A DNA stretch of 64,000 nt from contig OY294045.1 of assembly GCA_958510825.1 (NCBI GenBank), positions 8,111,916 to 8,175,915 of the forward strand. Direction: 5' to 3'. This stretch comes from Brachypterus glaber (Eukaryota; Arthropoda; Insecta; Coleoptera; Kateretidae). The stretch's first letter is position 1. Every line of letters starts with the position of its first letter. The notes under the pieces were generated by a model. It was not told where the DNA came from, did not search any database, and worked only from the letters and a program-made list of their open reading frames with translations. Positions 22,797 to 34,674 of the stretch are shown here, piece by piece. The position numbers and the translations under genes were made by a program.

Positions 22797-23454
22797 AGTT
22801 CATTGTTGTACGCCGTAAAAAAAAATTAGTTAGCAAAACCACCACTGACGGCAGCACTCTTTGACTTTGATGACAGCCATACTCCAAACTTGTTTGTTTA
22901 TTATGTAAACAGGTGGTTGACTCGAGATTCTGTGCAAAAACCTTGTGTGAAATTGATTGAAAATGATTGAAGAAGAATATATGATTTATACACCTACAAA
23001 TCTCTCCGAAATTGCATATGCTACATTAGACAAGTTACCATCGAAATCGCGAAAAGTGTACGATTTAGCCTACGAAAAAAAATTAAAATGAGCTAAGGAA
23101 GGTTTAAGTTTATTTCGAAGAGGTTTTATTGACCTATTTTAATAAAAAAAAACATACTTTATTACTGAATAAATTAAATTCAAAAATTAATAGTTAAAAA
23201 ATATATAGGATGCTTGAAGAAAAAATAGTATTTTATGATTAGAAAATAGATTGATGGAATAATAAATTAATATTTTTATAATTTTGTTTAAAATTAAAAT
23301 TTTCTGTCCTTAAAAAATAGTATGTTTCACTCAGAGGAAAAGTGCTTTTTTTACTCGTGTGTAGTTTTCGGACTCCGCTTCGCATCGTCCGTAAATTCTA
23401 CAGACTAGTAAAAAAAAGCTTCACTTTTCCTCTTAGTAAAACAATATACTATTT
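22797..23454 (+). mobile_element. Hairpin element family 1, copy C (5'-truncated)
   Basis: Lacks about the first 90 bp of the body, starting at AGTTCATTGTTGTACGCC. Extra AT-rich sequence of about 110 bp lies between the body end (GCTTGAAG, near 23219) and the hairpin (23319-23454). The ORF at 22963-23091 is intact. Confidence 0.8.
22963..23091 (+). CDS. 42-residue LPxKS-type ORF remnant
   Basis: Same length and same TGA as at 22031-22159 and 59576-59704. The product begins MIEEEYMIYTPTNLSEIA and ends KLPSKSRKVYDLAYEKKLK. L25, P26, K28, S29, Y33, A36 and Y37 fit the pattern given for the copy at 22031. Confidence 0.45.
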   Translation: MIEEEYMIYTPTNLSEIAYATLDKLPSKSRKVYDLAYEKKLK

Positions 23455-23912
23455 TTGTATTTTGTGTGTTGTCCTAAGTAAAAAAAAAACATACTAAAAT
23501 TGTGGTTTTATTTTTTATAAGCGAGTGCCCTTTTAAGGGTTAAGTATTTTAAAGTCGTTATCTGAACTCGTTTAAAAGACGAGAGGTCACATTTGAACCG
23601 CACGGTATAATACTACCAGCTAGAGTGAAGATCATAACAATATTACAAAAGCGTTAAAACCATTATTTTAAAATGTTTTTTTTTTTGTAAACTGTCAAAA
23701 GAATAATGTGTATGATTAAGGTCGCAAGGAAACTCCTAAATAGGTCAAGTTCGACTATCGTTCTTTTTCTTTTATTTATCGTCTTGTTTTCGATAGTTAG
23801 ACTAGCTTTGTAGCCCCTTTATTGCTTATATTCTCAATTTCCCAGCATGTGGACAAAAAGGGATCAATTTTCATTCATAAACAAGCGTAATAAATTTAAG
23901 TGTGTACTATAT
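23455..23912. other. No gene seen
   Basis: AT-rich spacer without repeats shared in the window. Confidence 0.4.
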
Positions 23913-24090
23913 CATCGGCTTACAAGTAAAGAGCACTAAGTCCAAAAACATAGTTTTGAGATATTGACAAATTTAACTTTCATTGTTGTTTTTTAATTTT
24001 TGTAATATTTCTTTTTGAAAAAAAACTACCACAAATTGCAATGACATGTTTGGACATAATAATGTCCCATTTACAGTTAAATAAAGAAAA

Positions 24091-24768
24091 TATGAAGTAG
24101 TTCACAACTACAACCTTGCTGGCCATTATGGACGTACAGAACAGGGGGGTGGGGGTGTTGTAATACTTGTGCGTAGTGACCTAAAATTCAGAGAAGTAAA
24201 TATTAATGATGTCAAACTTAAAGATAAAATGTTTGAGGCTGTCGCAGTGAGTATTGAATATAATAAATCTAGTTTTTACATTTGTAACTTGTATAGATCA
24301 CATAGTGATCTCAAGACAAATCACGAACTTTTTATCAATTCCCTTGAACAACTTTTAGATAGGTTAATGGTGGTTAAGGGGCCCAAATTTATCTGTGCAG
24401 ACTTCAATTATAACTTTTTAGAACCAACAAATATCAATACATGCAAAGTCTTGAATATGTTTACTTCTTATGGATATTTTCAGGGTTTTCATGAGATTTC
24501 AAGGGTTATTTCGGGAACTCTGCTGGATAATATTTTTACTACAGTTGACTTAAATTTAATTACTACTAAAACCATAGATTTCGGGTTTTCTGACCACAGT
24601 GCTCAGATTCTCAATCTAAATACTGATGGTCTTGCAGATTCTGAAAAATCTTCTCATAAACGGCTTTTTAATAAAAATAATAAGACCTTTTTTTCTATCT
24701 TCTTGATTGTGAATCTTGGGACCAAGTTTATCAGGCTGATGATGAAAACAAGTTCTCATATTTTTTAA
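24091..24768 (+). pseudogene. LINE AP-endonuclease, C-terminal part
   Basis: From 24091 the frame reads YEVVHNYNLAGHYGR, GGGGVVILVRSDLKF, then VSIEYNKSSFYICNLYRSH, ICADFNYNF (the GDFN-type motif), LLDNIF and GFSDHSAQI (the SDH motif with the catalytic His). These are the last motifs of the endonuclease in jockey/CR1-group elements. The N-terminal metal-binding motif is missing because the insertion is 5'-truncated. The frame closes at 24768, and the linker to the RT has shifted frame. Confidence 0.85.
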
Positions 24769-25147
24769 GTAAATTTAACAATATATTTAATACCGATTTT
24801 CCCCTTAAGGAGGTTAAAAATAAATCTAAAATTAATAAAAATCCCTGGATAACTAAAAATCTTATAGATGAGGGAGATTTTATCAGGGTCGTTTATAACT
24901 TTTATAAAAGAACTGATGATCCTTACCTCCACGACTTTTATAAACTTCTGGTTAAAAAACATGAGCTGAATATTAACTTTTAGCAAAAAAACAATATTAT
25001 GACGATTTCTTAAACAACGCGGATGATCAAAATAAAGCTGCGTGGAGTATAATAAAACAAAATTGTAACCTTAAATCCAAAAAAGAAAATTTACCAAGAC
25101 TTTCAGGTGCCCAAAAAAATATATTAAATCCAACTGATACGGCGGAT

Positions 25148-26203
25148 TTGATAAATGATCATTTTGTAAACTCTGTAAAATCTCTCATTTCAACAAATGT
25201 CCCTTCTAGTCTTGCCTCACCAAAAATCCCTGTAAATAATAAATCTTTATTTTTGAGTCCTGTCACCACCCATGAAGTTAAGAATATAATAAACTCTGTC
25301 TCAAAGAAAAAATCTGCTGGAGTGGATGGAGTTCCCTGCAGTCTGATTAAGGAAGTGTCTGATCAACTTCTAGAACCTCTTACACATCTAATAAACTGTT
25401 CCTTTGAAACAGGATATTTCCCTAGAGAATTGAAGACGTCAATGGTGGTCCCAATATACAAAAAAGGCAATCCTGACCTTGTGGAAAAGTATAGACCTGT
25501 AGCAATTCTCTCGGTTTTTTCAAAAGTTCTTAAAAAAGCTTTTTATTCTAGATTATTAGATTTTTTTATACTGAACAACCTGCTATCTCCCAGACAGTAT
25601 GGTTTTACTAGGGGCCGGTCCACACAAGATGCAATTTTTTCAATGTTTGATAAAATCTTAGAAAACTTTAACAATAGGCAAAAAACAGGTGGCCTTTTTT
25701 ATGACCTTTCAAAAGCTTTTGATACTATAAACCATAAGTTACTATTAGAAAAGTTATTTGCATATGGAGTACGTGGACCTGCCCTCAGGTGGCTGGAGTC
25801 CTACCTGTCTGGGAGATACCAGATTGTAAAAATGTCAAATATATTTTCGAAGAAGCTTTCTTGTGAATCAGGTGTACCACAGGGAAGTATATTGGGACCA
25901 TTATTATTCATAATTTTTATTAACGATTTGTCTTTTTTTATTAATGAACATCTAATATTATTTGCTGATGACACTTCTGAGATCGTTTCTGCAGGGGATT
26001 TCACCTCACTCAGTGAAAAATTAAATACCTGCATTCTAAATATGTCAACTTGGTGTACTAATAATGGACTAATTTTAAATTCTTCCAAAACCAACTTTAT
26101 TTTGTTTCACCCGCTGAGATCAAATCCTAATCTGAGTATTCTGGTCAAATCTGGTAAAAGTATTGTCCAGCAGAGCGACAGTGGTAAATTTCTGGGTATT
26201 TAA
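25148..26203 (+). pseudogene. LINE reverse transcriptase domain
   Basis: A frame of 351 residues: SAGVDGVPCSLIKE (56-69), VVPIYKKGNPD (100-110), KYRPVAILSVFSKVLKK (114-130), YDLSKAFDTINH (185-196, first catalytic Asp), SGVPQGSILGPLLF (241-254) and LFADDTSE (271-278, catalytic Asp pair). FLGI near the end starts the thumb. A TAG then interrupts it and the C-terminal domain continues from about 26204. The RT core itself is intact, but the protein is split from both its endonuclease and its tail. Confidence 0.9.
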
Positions 26204-26740
26204 ATAGATTCTACCCTTTCATGGAAGTGACATATAGAGGGTCTGGTTAAGAAGTTGGCTACAAAGTGCTATTGTATTTCTCAAATTAGAGATACAGTCA
26301 GTCCTTCTACACTTAAAAAATATTATTTTGGATGCATAAATTCATTACTTACATACGGTCTTCTTTGTTGGGGTGCCCACATTAGTAAGGTTTTTATTCT
26401 TCAAAAAAGAATTATCCGTTTAATGTTCAAAGGCTCGTTTAATTCCTCTTGCAGGACACTGTTTAAACAGCATAGAATTCTCACTATTTATAGTATGTAT
26501 ATACTTGAAAGCGTTGTTTACATCAGGAAAAATTTAGATAGTTTTGTTAACTGTGGGGATGTTAGTTTGTACGTCACTCGTCAATCAGATTCTCTATATG
26601 CCCCCCCTTATAATCTGGTTCAGGTAGGTAGGGGCCCCAAGCTCACCGCCATTGGGCTGTATAATAAGTTGCCTAATTTTATCAAAAGCTCTGGCAGCCT
26701 CAACCAATGTTCTGTATTTACAGAACAAAAAATTATCTGA
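26204..26740 (+). pseudogene. LINE C-terminal domain after the stop
   Basis: Continues the RT protein after the TAG: first a diverged DSTLSWK segment with an internal TGA, then from 26255 a run with CYCISQIRD, YFGCINSLLTYGLLCWG and LQKRIIRLM. These are the usual C-terminal blocks of jockey-group ORF2 proteins. LYNKLP near the end is also typical. Confidence 0.75.
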
Positions 26741-26979
26741 GCGAAAATTGTTTTTACTTTCTCTCTGAATTTTATGGTCACTAAATTTTAATTTGTGTGT
26801 ACTTATTTATTATAATTTTATATGTTTTTATACTGGCTAATATTGTATTGACTACATCCGATTTGTATTATACATCAATGGATCTGAATAAATCTAATCT
26901 AATCTAATCTAATCTAATTTAATTCAACTAAATCTGGAAAAAGACATGGACTTAGTGCCTTTTACTTGTAGGCCCACGA

Positions 26980-27933
26980 CGTCGGCTTACAAGTAAAGAG
27001 CACTAAGTCAATAAAATAATATAAAAAACAACTATTTAAAATTAAAACCCTTCTATTAATTAAACGTAATGTATAACTATAAACTTGAATCGCGTATTGT
27101 GACAAAACGGCAAAATATTTAAAAAAAAATGGTATTTATTTTTTTTGTAGAAAATTAAGCAGTCTTTATTTTATTTTTAATAATATTTTTATTACATATT
27201 TAGAAATAGCTGATATATAGACAAATAATTAAAAAGGTGCAGATTTTTATAAAAAAAATCTAAATTAAAAAAAACTAACTCATAGATTTTTTTTTTAATT
27301 TTGCTCTTAAATCGTTGGTTATTACATAAATAATAAGAATATAAAGAAAAACTAAAGTTTGCCGCAAGTTCGGAAAACACCCCTCAGAAATGCACCGAGA
27401 CTTTGAACTTAGTGTGAAGGCTTTAAATTTAGTTTTGAAATATTATCTGATAATAAAAAAACTAAAAATTAAATTAAATTAAATTATTACCTACACGTCG
27501 AAAGGAAACGTAAAAAGCATTGTCATTTTACAGGTAAAGTTCTGTTTCTCTGTTCTGTCTCTATTCCATCAACTTTAACATAGCAAAATTTGAATGCGTT
27601 TGTCAATACAATAAATAACGCTATATTGTATCATATAAATGATTCAAGCAATCATATTTTTATAAAGTAACTCTTTTTAGAAAGTCGCTTAGTGCAGAAA
27701 CATTTGAAATAATCAACAAGTAAAACGCACTAAGTGACTTAGTGCCTATTGCCAGATAAAATTTTAATCAAAATCAAAGTGGTGCGTTTTGTATAGTGGG
27801 TAACTCCCTTGGCAGTCCACCTAGAAGTTAGTTCGGTTTACCTATACATAGATCATCAAAAATTAATTACAGTGCCATTAAAATCCCATTTTTGCAAAAA
27901 AGTGACTTAGTGCCTTTTACTTGTAAGCCGACG
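26980..27933. mobile_element. CGTCGGCTTACAAG MITE, copy 2 (long form)
   Basis: 954 bp with the same inverted ends as copy 1. Its right 270 bp match copy 1 in reverse, including CTTGGCAGTCCACCTAGAAG. The longer AT-rich middle holds no gene. Copy 1 is probably a deletion derivative. Confidence 0.8.
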
Positions 27934-28005
27934 ATATACACTATACCGAGACGAAAAAGGTCAAAAAATTATTTTTTTTTGTAAAATTCAGTAAAAAAGT
28001 TATAT

Positions 28006-28445
28006 TAGTATATTAAAGTACTAGTTTCATAACATACGTTTTTAGCGCACGAGTTTTCTAAAGTACTAGTGCGTTAAAAACATGTTATGAAACGAGTGCT
28101 TTATAAATTTTTTTCTATTTTGCTCTAAAATTAAAAAAAAAACTTACATTTAAATTCCAAGAACAAATTATATTTTGATATATTTTATAGTCATCTCTTA
28201 TCTTTTTCACTGCAATTAACCAAGACACAATTTCAACACGGTAAAAAATAACCTAAACACAAAATTTTGTAGAAAATTAAACTTTAAAGTGACATTGACA
28301 TTTGCACAGAAAACATCAAGCGATAGGTTTTTCTCTGTTGCCAACCCAAAAGAAAAAAAAGTAGAGACCTCTTATGGTCTATAAGAACAAGCAAAATGCG
28401 TGTGATTATGAGCTTATAAGAGTTGCAAAATAGAAAAAAAATAGT
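28006..28445. repeat. Dispersed repeat with hairpin edge, relative of 5470-5885
   Basis: Opens with GTATATTAAAGTACTAGTTT, then CATAACATACG and a short hairpin (GTTTTTAGCGCAC against GTGCGTTAAAAAC). Ends with GCAAAATGCGTGTGATTATG. The opening hairpin unit also recurs at 39478-39560 and 39960-40080. Confidence 0.65.
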
Positions 28446-28688
28446 AATATATTTAGTGAAACTCACCTGCAAAAATGTAGACTGTAAAAAATTGAGAGGC
28501 AAGCCCATTTGGCTTTTAAGTTTTTATTTTTTCTATTTTCTAGTTTTAATTTTTTTAAGCCTATAGATATAGGTTTTCGGTACTATATTAGCTTTGAGTG
28601 TAATTTTTTGCCATTTTTAGTCCCAAGAAGGGGTAAAAAACATTCTGATTTTGTTTTTTTATATAAAAAAATAACTTTCCCATATAAT
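28446..28688. other. No gene seen
   Basis: AT-rich spacer. Confidence 0.35.
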
Positions 28689-29580
28689 CCAGTCAAATAA
28701 CGAAAAATTCCTATGTTAAATTGCAATAAATGTACACGAGCTGATATTTTAAAAAGTAGTAGTGGATAGTAGAACACTCCTGTTAGTTTTTCACCTTGTG
28801 ATTTGCGTAAGGGGTGTCTACTATCTTGAATTTTAGAGGTGAGTGCGGTTATCTCGCTAAATATGCATCTTACGATAAAAATGCATATAACCAATTTTTT
28901 AAGGAGGAAATTTTTAACAATTTTTGTTTGAATAATTTTTTTAATATATTAATAACAATCGAGTTATAAATATTCAAAAATGGCCATGTTGGGGGTGAAA
29001 TTGTTTTTTTCGATTTTTCAGCCAAATTATTTATAGGAGCATAAAAGTGGTTATAAGCAAACTTGTAGCTCTTGAAATTCTCTATAAGTTTTATATATTA
29101 TGCATTTTCATAAGTATTTTTTTACGGTTACAGTGAGCGCTGAAAGTCAAGTTGCGCCCTCTGTATCCGTACCAAAGTGCCTATGAAAATTTATAATATA
29201 TGAAACTTATAGAGAATTTCAAGACCTACACGTTTGATCATAACCACTTTTATCGTACAATGAATAATTTGGCTAAAAAATGAAAAAAACAATTTCACCT
29301 CCAACATGGATGTTTTTGAATTAACTTGATTGTTATTAATATATTAAAATAATGATCCAAACAAAAATTGTTGGCAATTTTCTCCTTAACAAAATTGGTT
29401 ATATGCATTTTTATAGTAAGATGCATATTAAGCAACTCACCCTTAAAACTCAAGATAGCGGACAACCCTTGCGCAAACCACACTGTAAAAAACTAACAGG
29501 AATATCTGTTACCATCCACTACCCTTTAAAATATCAGCCCGTGTACATTTATTGCAATTTACATTTATTATTTGACTGGA
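28689..29580. mobile_element. 890-bp foldback element
   Basis: The outer inverted repeat begins CCAGTCAAATAA and includes GCAATAAATGTACACG. The inner arms contain CATGTTGGGGGTGAAATTG and CTATAAGTTTTATATATTATG. The frame at 29352-29759 runs through the right arm and is not a gene. A broken copy lies at 3241-3299 plus 4418-5043. Confidence 0.8.
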
Positions 29581-30077
29581 ACAATACTACAACTTTTTTT
29601 ACTAGTCGTTATGGATTAAAAAAAAAAAGAGTAGGCTTAATATATACTGTAAAAAGTATAGGCATTACAAAAAATATACTAAAATTAAATATAATAATAT
29701 CTTTAGGAAATTGGACAAATAGAACATTCGTTCCGCAATTTTTAAACCAGTTTCGCTAGGCGCCATGCGTTCTTTCTGACGTTAGGATAAAAATACCTAC
29801 TTTTAGTTTATATTCTTAATTTATCATTTTTGTATTAAAAGTTATTAATAAAAGCAGGAAACCAAACTGCTTATTGAAAAGAGCTGCAAATTTTGTTTTG
29901 GAAAGAAATATATGTCAAAAAGGGAACATTGAATCCCATTGGGATATTATCCCATTATAACTTTATTTTATAAATATTTCTTACTGAGCGGACAAGTTTA
30001 GATACATTTAAAGAACTTTCATAGTTAACTTTGTAGAAAAATTCGATTTCTTGGTTAAATTTATTCTATAACTTTAA
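29581..30077. other. No gene seen
   Basis: AT-rich spacer. It ends in TTAA (30074-30077), the target of the next element. Confidence 0.4.
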
Positions 30078-31048
30078 CCCTTCGTTAGGCGCGCTTGTTT
30101 TAGTTACGAGATTAGTCGCGTGGTCTACACTTGTAGACCATTTTATTTTTTGTTTAAAAAAAAACACATTTATATTTTTAAAAACCAAATATCTTATGTT
30201 ATTTATTTGGTTGTATTTAAAAGTTATTTACATATTTTTTCAAATTATTATTGTTTTAGTAAGTGTTAAGGGTAAAAGAAAAATGATATACAATTCTAAC
30301 ATATATTTTACATCTGTACGGTAATTTGTAAAAAAATTAAAAATAACTTAACAAACTTTCTAAAACTAAAACATTTATTTTTTTTTTAACATGTACGATT
30401 ATAAAAAAAATAAAAAACACCTACATTAAAAGAAAAAAATATTATAAAATTTGACTCGAAATCATGCAATATTTTTGTAACTCATGCGCCTTGTACATGT
30501 GCTCTTTGCAATCGTAGTTTTGATATTTTGAGCATTTTTTTTTCGATTTACTTTCCCTTCTTAGGCACATTTAGTGTCCAAAGTAATTTTTAGTTTTATA
30601 GAACAGAAAATTACCTTATCTATCAAAAACATTACGTATGAGCTCTTTCATGCCCAAAAAGACTCGTGCCAGTGTCTTCCTATAAACCGCTATTTTTTTT
30701 GGTGGTAAAGACATATTGTATCTTTAATTTATCTTTAAACTAATAAACTAACTTTGAAAAACAATATTCACAAAAAGAAACCATAAAAACTTACACAAAA
30801 TAAAAAAATGCAAAAATAAAAAAGGTAACGTGGTTAGTCGCGCGGTCTACAATTGTAGACCAGGCAGGTTTCAATATGAATAAAAACAATATTATACCCA
30901 TTCAAAGTGTGAATTATTACTGATCTAATAGATTGATGCATAATGCACAGCTACTCGAAGGGGCGCAAGCGTAAACACTCCGTGTAAAAAGTTACCCAGC
31001 TAAAAAAAAGCATGGTCTACGATCGTAGACCGCGCGCCTAACGAAGGG
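30078..31048. mobile_element. piggyBac-like MITE with three GGTCTAC palindromes
   Basis: The 19-bp inverted ends are CCCTTCGTTAGGCGCGC at the left and GCGCGCCTAACGAAGGG at the right. TTAA precedes and TTTAA follows, so a TTAA duplication with one extra T is likely. CCC-starting ends and a TTAA target fit piggyBac. Inside, GGTCTAC-N4-GTAGACC occurs at 30122-30139, 30844-30861 and 31014-31031, each next to a CGCG run. No transposase is present. Confidence 0.75.
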
Positions 31049-31176
31049 TTTAAGGCTGGTTCATCCAATATTTAACACCAAACTTGGAATTTGACCAATG
31101 CCATTTCAGATTTATTTGTCACATTTTCTTTAATTTTATTCCATTGCTTAAATTTTTATAAAGTTTATTTTTTTAA

Positions 31177-31559
31177 GGTATAGTTATTTTAAACCTTCCC
31201 GCTTGTAAACAATCTCGAAATTACCATAGCAACGTAAGATACGCATGCGTTATAAGCGAAATGACTAGACGGAATTTACACAACTGTAAAACGTTGACGT
31301 GCCATTAACAAAAACAAAACAATGGTTAATTCCTCTAAATTACTAGAATAAAAGCAAATTTTGTTTCTACAGGAGTACAAAAGTGTTTTTAGCAACAGCT
31401 TTATCAATTCTCTTTTTTTTACATCAAAACATCATAAAAACAAAGTAAGTAAACAAAAATTATAAATTTTGGTTATGTTGACATTCAAAACAAGCCACAT
31501 GCTCCAGTGTAAATCGGACTTTGTGGAGTATTTAGCGGCAAATTTAAAATAACTATACC
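31177..31559. mobile_element. 383-bp TTAA-flanked MITE
   Basis: TTAA lies at 31173-31176 and 31560-31563. The ends are GGTATAGTTATTTTAAA and its complement. The flanks beyond TTAA are also inverted (AAGTTTATTTTT), so the inverted repeat may be longer and the TTAA internal. Confidence 0.65.
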
Positions 31560-31676
31560 TTAAAAAAATAAACTTTAACCACAATTAGTGTGTATTAAAA
31601 ATAAACTGGCTATTTATACGTCGGACGTATACTAAGCTAAGCATGCGTCCTCTATTATGGCTGAACAAGTTACGTT

Positions 31677-32012
31677 AATATATTACACACAGCGCCTGCG
31701 CTAGAATAATATTATACGGTAGTTTGGAATTTTCAATAATCGTCCTAGTCAAAAAATGCGTGGATATATATTTGTTTAAAAAAAAGTAGCAACTTTTTTT
31801 TGAAATGTTCGTCCGTATGTCGGTTAAGAACAAATAATCCGATTGACTTAAAATTTTCATAAAAAATCAAGTTCTACGAGGAAAGATCCTATTGTTTTTG
31901 AAAGTAATACCCCCAAAAACAAAAAAGTTATGGGGGGTTAAACTTCTAAAAAAATCGAAAAAAAGTTGAAATAAAATTGCGATTAACGTAACTTTTTCAG
32001 GAGAAATTACTT
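31677..32012. repeat. Dispersed repeat, empty-site relative of 61500-62110
   Basis: Inverted relative of 61500-62110: shares CAGCGCCTGCGCTAGAATAA, ATCGTCCTA, AATCCGATTGACTTAAAATT and CAAAAAAGTTATGGGGG. It lacks the MITE that splits the other copy, so it serves as the empty site. Confidence 0.7.
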
Positions 32013-32213
32013 TTATTATAAAGATCAAATCTACCAATTCTACTTAACTACAAAAAAGTTATGGGGTTTAAACTTATCTTTTAAAATAAAAAATCTATCA
32101 TCTAAAAAATAATAAAATAAGAATACAGGACGTATACTTAGCTTTGTACAAGTCAGCCGTATAAGTAGTCTGTTGCCATTAAAAAATCGTCGCTTAAAAT
32201 TTTGCTTTCCCAT
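32013..32213. other. No gene seen
   Basis: AT-rich spacer. GGACGTATACTTAGCTT near 32127 echoes GGACGTATACTAAGCTA at 31623. Confidence 0.35.
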
Positions 32214-32600
32214 TTTGAAAATTTTCAAAATTTCGGGAAAGCCTTGTATTGGTGCAAAAATTTTTTTTGCGTATTTTTGCGTTTTATGAAGTTTTTTTGT
32301 CCATATAAATACATTTCAAGCAAAAAAAAATGTCGGTCGATGGATCAATCGGTTGTCGTTCTGTCCGGAAAATCTTTTATCCACGATAACTTAAGAACAC
32401 TTTAAGCTAGAGACTTAAAATTCGGCATATAGGTATGTTAACAAAAGTTCTCGCTCGGGATGGTTAACACTGGGGTTGGGCAAGGGGGTCAAATGAGGAA
32501 AAATACAATAGTTTTTACAAAAATCTGAAAATTGCTATATAAAAAGACCTAAGGGGCGGGGGTAGTTTTAGTGAAATTTGGTATATTGAAAATTTTAAGG
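32214..32600. repeat. Dispersed repeat containing a CCACGATAACT motif, copy 2
   Basis: Matches 1327-1725 block by block. The order of a GTCGGTCGAT run, CCACGATAACTTAAGAAC and GAGACTTAAAATTCGG is repeated in short form at 33110-33260. Confidence 0.65.
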
Positions 32601-33109
32601 TTGCTGAAAGTGAATCTGAAATTAAAAAAAAAAAACATTCCAAGCGCGGAGGTGAAAATGGGAAAGCGGTTTTACTGGGCAGTGTATTTTTCTTGGAAGG
32701 GTAGTAAATAAGTATTTATAATGCTTAAGTATTTTATCAGAAAACCTGAAACACATAGGAAAATATTTTCACAAAATTAAGTATGCAGGTATTTCACCAC
32801 TACGAGTTTCTTTATAGAGTCAATTAATAAATGTACTTCTAAATATATACGGTCACGCAATTTATGTGAAGGAAAAAGAAAGCAACGAAAAAAAAACAAG
32901 CTTACTATTCCTTATACTCAAAAGAAGAAACACGTATTTGCCATAAGATCTTTTTCAGGTGACATGATAACAAAACAATATGATTTTATTTTTCGTTACA
33001 TTCTTTTTTTTTATTTTTTATTAGAATACTTTATCTTTTCAAGAATCAGTACTTTTTACTTTCTCATCCTATTATTTCCTGAAAAGTCGAGACAAATCAA
33101 AATAAGAAA
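32601..33109. other. No gene seen
   Basis: AT-rich spacer. Confidence 0.35.
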
Positions 33110-33260
33110 AAAAAAATGATGTCTGTCTGTCGGTCTGTCTGTCTGTATCCACGATAACTTAAGAACGCTTTGAGCTAGCGACTTGAAATTTGGTATGCAG
33201 CTGTATATTTATATTATCTTTCGAAAAAGTTGGTATTTCAGTAAAATCGGTTGGGGGAAG
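33110..33260. repeat. Dispersed repeat containing a CCACGATAACT motif, short copy
   Basis: A GTCTGTCTGTCGGTCTGTCT run, CCACGATAACTTAAGAACGC and GCGACTTGAAATTTGGTATG. Confidence 0.6.
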
Positions 33261-33938
33261 GGGGTAAAAGTCCAAAATGATCAAAATTTGGGTTACGTAA
33301 TACTTGAACGTTCCCTTATGCTAAGAACCTTTTCAAATGAACCTTTAAAAATCTTCTTAGGATGAAGTGCGTTATCAGGGGCTTAGACACCCTTCTACCA
33401 ATATTGCTTTGACCATTCTTTAAAACTTAAATTGGCTCTGGGACTACCGTGTTCCTGTAATAAATTATAAAAGTACACAAAACTTGAAAAATATATCTGA
33501 GTAAAAAAATTATAATTCCTAAAAACATTTTATAGTTCAAATAAATCATAAAATTTTATATTTTAAAATTTTGTATATAAATTTATTGAGACAACAAATT
33601 TCCGTCATAAAAATTGAATAAATTCATTTTTTACGACTGCGTAAACCGTAAATAAATATTATTTATAACATAATATTTTATTAGAATAGGTAAATTCATT
33701 TTAAAATAAATAAGTTAAATTTATTACACTACTTGGAGAAGTTTCCAATACTTGTAAAGTAGTTATTCAAAGAACTAGCAGAATATTTTATATAAAGATT
33801 ATTATAAGTTTAGAACTAAAAGGATACACAGAGTTAAGTTTTAAAGGGTCTTAGAGGTAAAATACCTGAGGCATGTAGGATCAAAAGGTAATAAGTTTAA
33901 CTAAGTTTACTTTTCGAAAAAGCAAAAATTCCTTTTTT
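33261..33938. other. No gene seen
   Basis: AT-rich spacer. Confidence 0.4.
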
Positions 33939-34580
33939 CTTCAAGCGTACTAAAATGTTCGTATTTTATAACTGAACACACTAGTTACAAAATAATCTAT
34001 TTTTTTACAGTAAAAAAATGAGTTCATTGTTGTACGCCGTAAAAAAAGTTAGTTAGCAAAACCACCACTAGCGTCAGCACTCTTTGACTTTGATAACATC
34101 CATACTTTAAACCTGTTTGTTTATTATGTAAACAGGTGGTTGACTCAAGATTCTTTGCAAATACCTTGTTTGAAATTGATTAAAAATGATTGAATATATG
34201 GTTCATACACATACAAATCTCCGAAATGTCAAATGCTACATTAGACAAGTTACCATCGAAATCGCGAAAAGTGTACGATTTAGCCTACGAAAAAAAATTA
34301 AAATGAGCTAAGGAAGGTTTAAGTTTATTTCGAAAGGGTTTTATTGGCCTATTTTAATAAAAAAAAACATACTTTATTACTGAAAAAATTAAATTCAAAA
34401 ATTAATATTTAAAAAATATATATAGGATGCTTGAAGAAAAAATAGTATGTTTCACTGAGAGTAAAAGTGCTTTTTTTTACTCATCTGTAGTTTCCGGACT
34501 CCGCTTCGCGTTGTCCGTAAATTCTACAGACTAGTAAAAAAAAAGCTTCACTTTTCCTCTTAGTAAAACAATATACTATT
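33939..34580 (+). mobile_element. Hairpin element family 1, copy D
   Basis: Full-length body and hairpin. The ORF remnant at 34186 is frameshifted (the copy lacks an EEE codon stretch and bases around codon 14), so it is dead. The hairpin tip reads CTCCGCTTCGCGTTGTCC. Confidence 0.8.
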
Positions 34581-34674
34581 GTACGACACCTGTGTCATTT
34601 TATTCAGCTTTATGTGAGTTATTATTGGTGCAAAAATTGCCAGATTTCCTTTTTGGACATCAACATCAAACATA

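Larger units (their letters stand above)
24084..26925 (+). mobile_element. Jockey/CR1-type LINE, 5'-truncated and frame-broken
   Basis: Runs from the last two thirds of the endonuclease through the RT to a tail of five AATCT-type repeats (about 26890-26920). Breaks: a stop near 24768 with a decayed linker to 25148, and a TAG at 26201-26203. The last 260 bp recur inverted at 40610-40870, confirming the 3' end. Confidence 0.85.
23913..26979. mobile_element. CGTCGGCTTACAAG MITE, copy 3, split by a LINE
   Basis: The left end at 23913 (ATCGGCTTACAAGTAAAGAG) is the reverse of the right end of copy 1. The right end is at about 26945-26979 (GACTTAGTGCCTTTTACTTG). The LINE at 24084-26925 fills most of it. 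It abuts copy 2 head to tail at 26979/26980. Confidence 0.7.

Noticed and set aside
24735..24755. CTGATGATGAAAAC in the LINE as a hammerhead core
   Set aside because: No stem II sequence between the core parts. The text is coding sequence of a decayed LINE linker.
26890..26925. AATCT repeats as telomeric DNA or a telomere-targeted LINE
   Set aside because: The insect telomere unit is TTAGG/CCTAA. AATCT-type repeats at both copies (26890 and 40610) follow the LINE 3' end, so they are its tail.
29352..29759. 135-codon frame as a gene
   Set aside because: Runs through the right arm of the 28689-29580 foldback and into the flank, with no family match.
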